From Zygnema cylindricum (taxonomy: Eukaryota > Streptophyta > Zygnematophyceae > Zygnematales > Zygnemataceae), in contig JBBHKE010002612.1 in NCBI GenBank assembly GCA_037447655.1, positions 149,445 through 213,444 on the forward strand: a stretch of DNA of 64,000 nt. The letters run 5' to 3'. The notes under the pieces are model-generated. The model ran no database searches, was not told where the DNA came from, and saw nothing but the letters and a program-made list of their open reading frames with translations. Positions within the stretch are counted from its first letter, which is position 1; the number at the start of each line of letters is the position of its first letter. Shown here piece by piece: positions 56,348 through 64,000 of this stretch. The translations under genes were made by a program, and so were the position numbers.

Positions 56348-56923
56348 TTTAGCGAAAGCAAACCCAAAGAAATATGCCTAGAAGACTAGATCTATAGTGT
56401 AAGATATGTAACTCCAAGTGAAAGAGGTATTTCAACCAAACAAACATGTACTACAAGCAAATTAGAGACAATAGTGCATAAAACACCTTAAACTGCACTC
56501 AGTGCTCTCATTTCCTTAACTCTTGTGTATAATGTACATTCTGTATCGAATTGATCAATCCTAATTGAACTAAATACTCAAAAGATCTCGAAAACATCTT
56601 AAAAGATCTAAAAATATCTAAAAGATCTAGAAAACATCAAAAACGTATGTACATGGTTCACTAGACACCCTACTGACAAAAATCTAAGTGTTTGGACCAG
56701 AATTGTCCACTAACAATATCTATACCCTAAAAATCCGGATGATTCTTATCACGTCTACATTCATTGGCGGCCCTACACACTAATTAACTTAAAGATATCA
56801 ATTCGTGTAGATACTACAAAAAATCTACACTAAATTTGGTCAATATTGAACAGTTCGTATTCTAAAAATATTCCAAGTCCTAGATTCAAATTTCTAAGAC
56901 TTACTAAAGCTTACTTTTCAATA
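56214..56923 (-). repeat. F1 5' LTR (710 bp)
   Basis: Same ends as the 3' LTR (TATTG ... CAACA), same length. Contains gag ATG (56345-56347). Confidence 0.95.
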
Positions 56924-56996
56924 AGATCAACATTATGTTATTGAGGTGTCAATCAATCCTCAGTATAACTTTTAAAGTTATCTCTAAATAGTTAAC
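56924..56996. other. Short spacer between F1 and F3 elements
   Basis: Begins with the AGATC target copy; 73 bp of host or older sequence (contains AACTTTTAAAGTT). No feature. Confidence 0.6.
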
Positions 56997-57892
56997 TGTT
57001 GAAAATAGGTAATTAATAGTTCACTTCTTTACTTTATTTTGACTTTAAAGAGAGAAAGAGAGGATCAAGGGCACGCCATGGCTGCAACATTATTAAAGAG
57101 GTTGCAGACCGAAGTAGAGGGCATTTTACCAAAATGTTGCTTAGATCTGGATTTGAACTAGAGGCCTACGGATCCTGTGTCACCGGGCACCTTAACCATT
57201 AAGACACTTAGGAAACGATACACTCGTCATATTTGATACCTACTTAAATTTTGTAACGTCGACTAACTCATACCAAATTGACGAAGAGACACGTGTTAAA
57301 CAATTCATGCACGAACTCGAATCTGAACCATGTAAATTCCATTGATGTGACGGTCGTCATTGCAGCCGCCACCGAGAATGAGCTTTTGGCGGCTTTTGGA
57401 GATAGCGTCACGCGATGCCACGTGGCACCATATTATTAGATACCGAGGAAGATGGGCGGAAGAGCCATGGCTCCATTTTGACAGACGTCACCCTGAAGTC
57501 CATGTCGTATAAAGGTCGTACAATAAGTACTTTGGCCATCGTACCTTATTGTACTATTCAACGTTCGTATTCGACTAGGGTTTAGTAGTAGGTAGACGTG
57601 AGTAGGCAGACCAAGACTTAGTGAAATTTAGGTACCTCTCTTTAAGAGAGCTTGTAACTATAAAGGTTATCTTTGACCAGCAATAACTTATTACTTCTCA
57701 GGGGAGCAAATTCAGTGATTCTTTTTGCGTTCGGCTCAGGGAAGTCATGTCCTCATAGGGGTGAAGGGTGGTCAGAATATTTGGGAGCTTGGGTGGTACT
57801 TATTAAGTGGGAAAGTGGAAGGGATAAATATTATCCTACAGACTTTATATAGGCTGCCCAATCTGTGGGTCAATGGAGACAACAGAATTGCA
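56997..57892 (+). repeat. F3 5' LTR (896 bp)
   Basis: TGTTGAAAATAGG to CAACAGAATTGCA. Contains GGTCGTACA-type words, a CTATAAAGG TATA box (about 57659), the TTCAGTGATTCTTTTTGC block (about 57710-57727) shared with S1/S2, and near its end ATG (57873) opening gag. A tRNA-like stretch with A- and B-box-like motifs lies on the minus strand (57117-57216). Confidence 0.92.
57117..57216 (-). other. tRNA-like Pol III-type motif in the F3 LTR
   Basis: Minus strand holds TAATGGTTAAGG (A-box-like, about 57201-57190) and AGTTCAAATCC (B-box-like, 57159-57149; 9 of 11 consensus positions), spaced like a tRNA promoter, with short complementary ends (CCTAAG / CTAG). The 3' LTR copy (62490-62560) has GGTTTAAATCC. 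Solo LTRs have a similar module (GGATCAATTCCTGG, about 50750). Confidence 0.4.
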
Positions 57893-58606
57893 GGTTATGG
57901 GCCCACCCTCTAGGGTGCCCATATTTGATAGATTATACGTTCTTTATCGGGAAATGATGATGGAGGAAAACTCTTTGAGAAGGGCCTATGGGGTATAGTG
58001 TTTGGAAAAATTCGATGCCTACCTCCACTTGGGTTTGGAGGATTTCGTTTTTTTGGCACCTCCATCAATACAGCCGCCAGAACGTCTACCACCATTACCG
58101 ATGATGGCGAGGAAAGGGAGGAAATTATCATCGAAGGAGAAAAGGGAGGAGTCGCATCTTGAGGGACTGCATTGTCCAAAACGATACCGGCTGCATCACC
58201 AACAACGGTGACAAAGAGTCAGACTGAACGGTCAGAGTATGAAAAGTGGAACTATAGACAAGGTTGTTAAGCTCTTAATTCTCAAAAGTGTTGTGAAAGG
58301 CATTGCCATTCCCCTTATGCATGTCAGATTTTCCACTCAGATTTGGGTATCACTAGTTTACAAATATAAGAGTGGATCATTGCAGCAGCAACAGCTGGCA
58401 AAAAATAAGATTGTAGCTTATACTTGTAAGGGAGGAAGTATGAATGATTATTGCAATGATTTAGGAGTATTATTTGGAGAACTAGAGAGTGTAGGTAACT
58501 CATGGTCTAAGAGACAAAGAGTAAATACATTGATGATGAAACTACCTGAAGAGTATGAGAATATCGTTAACCGATTGCAGGATATAGAAGATAGCAATTC
58601 GAACTG
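57873..58606 (+). pseudogene. gag: F3 gag
   Basis: ATG 57873, still inside the LTR, gives METTEL, then Q-V-M-G-P-P-S-R-V-P-I-F-D across the PBS, homologous to F1 gag Q-V-M-G-P-P-P-K-L-P-I-F-D. Stops and shifts follow; from 58239 a 122-codon ORF has the gag core (STQIWVSLVYKYKSGSL, KIVAYTCKGGSMNDY, NRLQDIEDSN). Inactivated by frameshifts. Confidence 0.75.
57893..57907 (+). other. F3 primer-binding site (half-tRNA type)
   Basis: G then GTTATGGGCCCACC immediately after LTR end GCA; same match to the initiator tRNA-Met anticodon arm as F1. Translated as V-M-G-P in gag. Confidence 0.8.
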
Positions 58607-58779
58607 AAATGATACAGTGGGAATGATTTTAGTGAAGAGAGCACCATAGAGCTTAGGAGAGAAGTCCAGTGTTCAAGCATTCACTGCAGGATTTAATTGG
58701 CAGAAGCATGATGATGAGAAAGGGAAAGATCTTTATCAAAGCTTTGGAGGAAGAGGTCAAAGAGGTGGCAGGTTTGATC

Positions 58780-59165
58780 GACAGGGGAGAGGAACTCCTC
58801 GAGGTGGACTATGCCACTTCTGCAAAAAACCGGTACTCTATATGGCAAATTGTGTAAAACTTGCAGATCTCCGACTGAAAGATGGACAAAAAACCTCAAG
58901 GATGGAGGAAAGAAAAATGCTTTCTTGACTCAAGTTCATGATAAGGAAGAGGACAAAGCATCCGAACCAGAATAAGAGCTTGAGGAGCTTCGTCTTAATT
59001 GGAAAGCCATTGAGGAGCATGTCGACATTCCACGGAGACAAAAGTGTGCTTTCGGAGGTAAGAGGGACCCACTCGAGGATGGGTGGATCATAGAATCAAC
59101 GGCCTCAATGCATATGTGCAAAGATAAAAGGTGGTTCACTAAACTGCGAAAAGATCCTAACAGTT
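58780..59165 (+). pseudogene. pol: F3 zinc knuckle and protease remnant
   Basis: Knuckle at about 58816-58857 reads C-H-F-C-K-K-P-V-L-Y-M-A-N-C: C-x2-C-x4-L-x4-C, i.e. the His of CCHC replaced by Leu. The protease site at 59077-59120 reads G-W-I-I-E-S-T-A-S-M-H-M-C, so D-S-G-A became E-S-T-A. Both motifs are therefore damaged. The intervening sequence is degraded. Confidence 0.75.
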
Positions 59166-60704
59166 GAGATAGAGTACGGAGATGGTAGAGTGGAAACCAC
59201 AAGTCTTGTTGGAACTATTGACTTGAAGGGTCTAGTTGATGGAAAGGCCTCAATTGTAACACTTTCTAAAGTTAACTTAACAAAAACCTCGTCTCTACAG
59301 CTGTCTTAGATGAAAGGAGTTTGAAATAGGAACTAAGAAAGGAATTTTCACAGCAAGCTTTGATAATAATGTTTATTTAATAGCTGAGATGAGCAGTCAA
59401 GGAATGTTCAAATTGCACTTTGCCATGAAAAGAGTGTTCTCTACTGGTGTGGATGTGATATGATGCTTTGGCACAAAAGGTTGGGGCATGTGCATCTAGA
59501 TATATTAAAGAAAATGAAGAAAAAGAGAAGAGTGGATGGTATTGATTTTGAGGATGATGAGACTTTAGATGATTGCAGTGGATGTGCCCAAGGGAAGATT
59601 CATATACTTCCATTTCCAAATGCAACCGCATTTAGAAGAGAGAAAGTATTAGATCTAATTCACACTGATGTTTCGGGACCTGCTAGGTATACTTCACATG
59701 GGGGGAAGAGATGGATGTTAACTATCACATATGATTGGTCTAGATACACTAAGGTATACTTTCTTAGGCATAAGTCAGAGGTATTGAGATGTTTCAAAAA
59801 GCATAAGTATGGAGTGAAAAATTTCAAGAAACTTCAATAAAAGAGAGAAGAAGTGATAATGGAAAAGAATACACCTTAAGGGAATTTGAATAATTTCTTA
59901 AAGAAGAACGAATTCATCATGTGAAAACTGTTCCCTACAATTCGAAACAAAATGGAGTAGGAGAAAGAGTTAATAGAACTTTAGGAGATATGTCCAGAAG
60001 TATGTTAACTGATAAGAGGATAGGGTTGCAGTTTTGGGCGGAGTCTATGAACTATGTTAATTTCATAAAAAATAGAGTCATAACTTCAACAAATAAGGAG
60101 GAAACTTCGTATGAGAGGTGGATAGGAAGAAAGCCATATTTGTCTAGTTTGAGAGTGTTCGGAGGTCAAGTCTACAGTTTGGATTCCGACAAGACTAAAT
60201 GGAAGTTAGAGGGAATAAGGAAACCACGATAACTTTAAGGATATGATGAGAGCACAAAAGGATATCGAGTGTATGACTTCAAAAAAAAGAGATATCATTT
60301 TGGTAAAACACATAGTGGTGATGAATGAAGTAAAGTCCATTGACCCATTCAAATATAATATGGAAGTCAACATCAGATTTGAACCGGATCAATTTTCTGA
60401 CTTTGGCTTTGAAAATGAAGAGAAGGAAGATGGAGAAAAGGAAAAATTTGAAGATCTACCAAAAGAGAAGGAGGAAATGACAACATCCGAGGTCACGCCA
60501 CAATACGAAGTGGAAACATATGAGGAACTTGATGAGACATTGGAATTGGAAGATAAGGGAGGTGAAAATATTCCTAAACAAAACTCGATGATGCCTTCCA
60601 TACCGGCGTCAGATTTTGAAAGGGGAAGAAGAAGTAGTAAACGACTTCAAGAGAGACAAGTAAATAACCAACTCACAAAGATGTCTCTCCCATATGAACC
60701 TTAG
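59166..60704 (+). pseudogene. pol: F3 pre-integrase and integrase, with linker
   Basis: MLWHKRLGHVHLDILKKM and CSGCAQGK (59463-59600) form the HHCC module. Catalytic Asp 1 in DLIHTDVSGP (about 59655), Asp 2 in R-S-D-N-G-K-E-Y (59849-59872, after a frameshift at 59838) and Glu in Q-N-G-V-G-E-R-V-N-R-T (59945-59980) give D,D-35-E. Then FWAESMNYVNFIKNRV, Y-E-R-W-I-G-R-K-P and LRVFGGQVYSLD. The linker to 60704 is Glu-rich. One stop interrupts L-R-E-F-E (59892). It is the most complete integrase in the window apart from copy G. Confidence 0.85.
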
Positions 60705-62335
60705 ACATACTTAGAGGCCATAAACACCCTTGAAAGTAGTCGGTAGATCACTGGTATAAATGAATAAATGGCCTCTATCATGGAAGCCAATACATGGGAG
60801 TTGGTAGATTGTCCACCGGACCGAAAATCGATTGGATGTAACAGGGTTTTAAGCTTAAACTAAATCCAGATAATACCGTTGAAAGTTACAAAGCTAGGTT
60901 GGTTGTTAAAGGTTATACTCAGAAAAAAATAATAGACTATGAAAAAACCTTCCCACCAATAGTGAGATTTCCTTTTGTCAGGATCCTCTTAAGTTTAGCT
61001 GCAGTAGTGGATATGGCAATACATCAGATGGATATTAAAACCGCATTCTTACACGGAGAGTTGGAAGAAAAAATTTACATGAGACAACCGGAAGGATTCG
61101 TGGAAAGCGGTGAAGAAAGCAAGGTATGCAAAGTGATTAAATCACTTTGTGGGCTTAAGCAAGCCCCGCGACAGTGGAATATAAAAATCGACGAATTTCT
61201 GACCAATTTGGGGTATATCAAAATTAGTTCAGATCGCTCTATATATTTATTTGAGGATGAGAATAGAGTGATATTTATCGCTCTATATATTTATTTGAGG
61301 ATGAGAATAGAGTGATATTTATTGCTTTTTTTGCAGATGATTTGTTGGTCTTAAGCAAGTCCTTAGATAAAATTAACAAACTAAAACTGGATCTTACATG
61401 CGGTTTTGACATGAAAGATCTCGGCAAAGCTAAGTACATTTTGGGAATTAGATGGAGAGAGATAGAGGGAATAGAATTATAAGACTCACTCAAAAAGAAG
61501 CAATCGGTAAAATGCTAGAAAAATTTCAAGTGGAGAAAGAAAACGGATGTACTACTCCCATGGATCTAAAAAAAGTGTATGAGGGGAGTGAAGAGGGAGA
61601 AGTATTTATTATTAATGATGAGATGGATGCGATAGAAAGAAGATTTATAGAAAACATTCTCTATCAACAGATTGTAGGCAGTTTAATCTATTTTATGAAT
61701 TGTACCCGGCCGGATATAGCTGCAGATGTAGGAGTCCTCTGCAAGAGTCTAAATGAACTCAGAAAAAGAGACTTGGAGGCAGCCAAAAGGGTGATGAGGT
61801 ATCTGGTGGGGACAAGGGAATTGTGGGAATTTGGGAGGGGAGCACACAGACATCACCACTTGGAGTGATGCTAGTTATGGAGATTTGCATTTAACGTGGT
61901 GTACGACTGGGTATGTGTTGCAAATTGGTTCGGGTGCATTCTGTTGGAGTAGCAAGCAACAGAAGGTAGTTGCTCAATCTAGTATGGAGGTTGAATACAT
62001 GGCTTCCTATGCTGCCACCCGAAAATTGATGTGGGTGAAATGTCTTTTTAAAGATTCTTGAAGAACTTGGGTTCATAAAGTTTGGAACACATAATGTTTT
62101 TTGTGATAATCAAGCTGCTATCTTTATTGCAGCTAATCCGAAACATCACTTCAAAGCTAGGCATATAGATATTAGACTAAGCTCTGTCAAATAGACGGTT
62201 GAAATTAAAATCATTAAACTTGTCCATAAAACTGATAAATAAATTATTGTAGACATGATGACAAAACCAGTGCCTTCCCCTAAGTTGATGTATTGCATAG
62301 AAAAACGTGGATTAAAATTGAAAAGTGACTAAGAA
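60705..62335 (+). pseudogene. pol: F3 reverse transcriptase and RNase H
   Basis: RT: LVVKGYTQKKIIDYEKTFPP, DIKTAFLHGELEEKIYMRQ, CGLKQAPRQWN (60899-61200). A 44-bp tandem duplication (copies from 61235 and 61279) shifts the frame just before the catalytic box, which then reads F-F-A-D-D-L-L-V-L (Y-V-D-D to F-A-D-D). Further: KDLGKAKYILGI, NCTRPDIAADVGVL, RYLVGTREL. RNase H: DASYGDLHL, SSMEVEYMAS, DNQAAIFIA and ARHIDIRL (to 62335), in shifted frames. Ends just before the polypurine tract. Confidence 0.85.
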
Positions 62336-62345
62336 TTAAGGGGAG

Positions 62346-62947
62346 TGTTGAAAACAGGTAATAAATAGTTTACTTCTCTATTTTATTTTGACTTTGAAGA
62401 GAGAAAGAGAGGATCAAGGGCACACCATGGCTGCCGTTTTATTAAAGAGGTGGCAGACCGAAGTAGAGAGCATTCTATCAAAATGTTGCCTAGATCCGGA
62501 TTTAAACCAGAGACCTACGGATTTTGTGTCGTTGGGCGCCTTAACCATTAAGGCGCTTAGGAAACGATACACTCGTCATGTTTGATACGTACTTAAATTC
62601 TGATACATCGACTAATTCATACCAAATTGACGAAGAGAAACATGTGAAACAATTCATGCACGAACTCGAATCAGAACCATGTAAATTCGATTGATCAGAC
62701 GGTCGTCGTTGCAACCACCACCAAGAATGAGCTTTTGGCGGCTTTTAAAGACAGCGTTACCCGATGCCACGTGGCGCCACATTATTGGATACCCGGGAAG
62801 ATGGGAGGAGGAGCCATGGCTCCGTTTTGACAAGCGTCACCTTGAAGGCCATGTGGTATAAAGGTCGTACAGTAAGTACTTCGGTCATTGTACCTTCTTG
62901 TACTATACAACTATCCTATTGGACTAGGGTTTAGTAGTAGGTAGACG
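62346..62947 (+). repeat. F3 3' LTR, truncated (602 bp)
   Basis: TGTTGAAAACAGG onward, aligned to 56997-57598 of the 5' LTR with scattered differences, then breaks at GGTAGACG (62947). Positions equivalent to 57599-57892, including the TATA box and gag start, are absent. Confidence 0.9.
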
Positions 62948-63687
62948 TTTTGTAATATTGGAGTAACATTATGGGATTTACTTATCCGTGTAGCACTTCA
63001 GCCCCCAGTAGACAAGATTTTGTAGGTAATGTTATACATGGTTGGTTTTGGTCAAAGAAGTACCGTGCAAGATTTATATTTGAAATTCTTCTCATTGGGT
63101 GGCTAATAAATATAATCTTTAGTATATAAACGTAGCTATTAGGACGTAAAAAATAAAAGTAAAGAGGTTAATGAATGAATTGTATAATCTACTTGTACTA
63201 ATTTTCACAAGGTACTTTTCATGCAAAGTTGATATTGATTAACTACGTATAGTTTCATATGCCTGTAGTGGATTCTTGCATCCTTAATCTTTATGGTGGA
63301 AAGTTGTTTAGGTCCACATTTTCATTTATTCCTATGATGGTTTTATTATTTTTTCTACTAAATTAGGTTTGCTAATTTGGTAAAAAAATGAAAAAGTTAA
63401 AAACGCAAGTTATAGTCTGGTTTTTCAATATTGGTTTAAATCCCCTAAAAAATCTTTAAGGACCATGAGAAAAAACGTTAAAGACAAAGGTAGAAGGGTG
63501 GAGACGCATTCGAAAAAAATTAAAAAAAAACTTTTTTTTTACAATATTTTGTTAAGATCCGGACCTGTCTATAGTTGATTTGTATACAAATATCGAACCA
63601 CGTAAAAGCGATTGATATCTTCGACTATTGTACGGATATCGAAACATGTCAAAGCGAGTGAGAAGCAGTTCGTTACGCATTATTAAC
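62948..63687. other. Interval with no recognised gene
   Basis: AT-rich, with A/T homopolymer runs near 63520-63540. No motif seen. Confidence 0.4.
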
Positions 63688-63906
63688 CACACTGTGAATC
63701 GCTATTAGTGTTAATATTATTTTCGCCATTTAAAACATCTTTTCTCCGTACATACTCGTAAGATTTTCACATGGAGACCGCCCATGGGAAGGTGAGAATA
63801 TTGGCTTTAAATCACAACCGTCAGATTCATAATCCGACAAGCTTGTACGGAGAAAAAATGTTTTAAGCGGCAAAACAAACATCAACACTAATAGTGATAC
63901 ACGGTG
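63688..63906. mobile_element. MITE family M2, copy 2, 219 bp
   Basis: Left CACACTGTGAATCGCTATTAG and right (reverse-complemented) CACCGTGTATCACTATTAG, with about 60-bp imperfect inverted repeats continuing through AAAACATCTTTTCTCCGTAC / AAAACATTTTTTCTCCGTAC. Right flank TA; left flank AC (one TA lost or mutated). Same family as 21806-21998. No transposase ORF. Confidence 0.75.
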
Positions 63907-64000
63907 TAGGAAACCCGGTCGCTTCAGGCCATACCGTAACAAAACCAAACATAATTGAACCGGGCTGGATGCTACAAAACGGTACGGTACCGTACTGTAT
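63907..64000. other. Window end, no feature
   Basis: Short remainder with a GGTACGGTACCGTAC inverted motif near 63980-63995. Confidence 0.3.

Larger units (their letters stand above)
51802..56923 (-). mobile_element. Copia family F1, structurally complete copy with AGATC duplication
   Basis: 5122 bp between 5-bp AGATC repeats (51797-51801 and 56924-56928). Two 710-bp LTRs that differ at about a dozen positions by eye (roughly 98% identity), so a fairly recent insertion. Order on the minus strand: LTR, PBS, gag, protease, (integrase core deleted), integrase C-part, RT, RNase H, polypurine tract, LTR. One nonsense codon in gag-pol (55721-55723), one frameshift in RT (~53650) and the ~430-bp integrase deletion make it non-autonomous. 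Confidence 0.95.
56997..62947 (+). mobile_element. Copia family F3, near-complete copy, 3' LTR truncated
   Basis: 5' LTR 56997-57892 (896 bp), PBS, gag, zinc knuckle, protease, integrase, RT, RNase H, polypurine tract (62331-62345, AAGAATTAAGGGGAG), 3' LTR 62346-62947 (602 bp; the last ~294 bp missing). Longer divergence between LTRs than in F1 and many stops/frameshifts: an older copy. Solo LTRs S1/S2 share its TATA-downstream block and LTR end. Confidence 0.92.

Overview
This window looks like repeat-dominated plant nuclear DNA. The evidence is Ty1/copia LTR retrotransposons of plant type throughout, degenerate TTTAGGG/CCCTAAA (plant telomere-type) tracts, primer-binding sites that match the anticodon arm of plant initiator tRNA-Met, and LRR-receptor-like gene scraps. 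I see no intact host gene, rRNA gene or operon. The species cannot be fixed from the sequence. There is one 10-N assembly gap at 46315-46324.

Layout. (1) 1-8.6 kb: three decayed copia relics (1-1157 +, ~3822-8090 +, 8109-8620 -), a telomere-like degenerate tract (1.66-2.5 kb) and two small LRR fragments. (2) 8.8-11.8 kb: a 1195-bp segment present twice as a near-identical direct repeat, carrying gag-like sequence; zinc-knuckle/protease-like sequence lies between the copies. (3) 11.8-18.5 kb: a chain of satellites and strand-asymmetric tracts: an ~82-bp minisatellite, polypyrimidine and polypurine blocks, a 26-bp palindromic satellite in two inverted arrays, a (GA)n block and a CCCTAAA-like tract. 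(4) 18.5-22.5 kb: single-copy-looking AT-rich DNA with ACGT-motif clusters, perfect palindromes and two adjacent TA-flanked MITEs. (5) 22.5-41.9 kb: nested retroelements: a solo LTR with a 5-bp duplication (22516-23757); a gag-like-only LTR element (24165-26352); a minus-strand copia (family F1, copy G) interrupted by a solo LTR of another family (F4); a plus-strand F1 relic (H); and a scrambled minus-strand copia of family F2. (6) 41.87-45.80 kb: ~98 copies of a 40-bp satellite with a 14-bp palindrome, then a tRNA-like/SINE-like unit. (7) 46.3-49.6 kb: unassigned. (8) 49.6-64 kb: an inverted second solo LTR, a structurally complete F1 element with 710-bp LTRs and an AGATC duplication (51802-56923), a structurally near-complete plus-strand copia of family F3 (56997-62947) and another copy of the MITE.

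How it works together. In every copia copy here that keeps the junction (F1, G, F2, F3) the gag ORF begins inside the LTR and reads straight through the LTR end and the primer-binding site, so that site is translated as a conserved V-M-G. The site, GTTATGGGCCC, pairs with the anticodon arm, not the 3' end, of initiator tRNA-Met, as in Drosophila copia half-tRNA priming. All copies are broken in gag, protease, integrase or RT, so each would depend on helper copies elsewhere. The most noteworthy observations are this LTR/PBS/gag overlap, the TA...CA LTR ends of F1, the unrecognised ORF of the element at 24-26 kb, and two unrelated satellites that are both built around palindromes.
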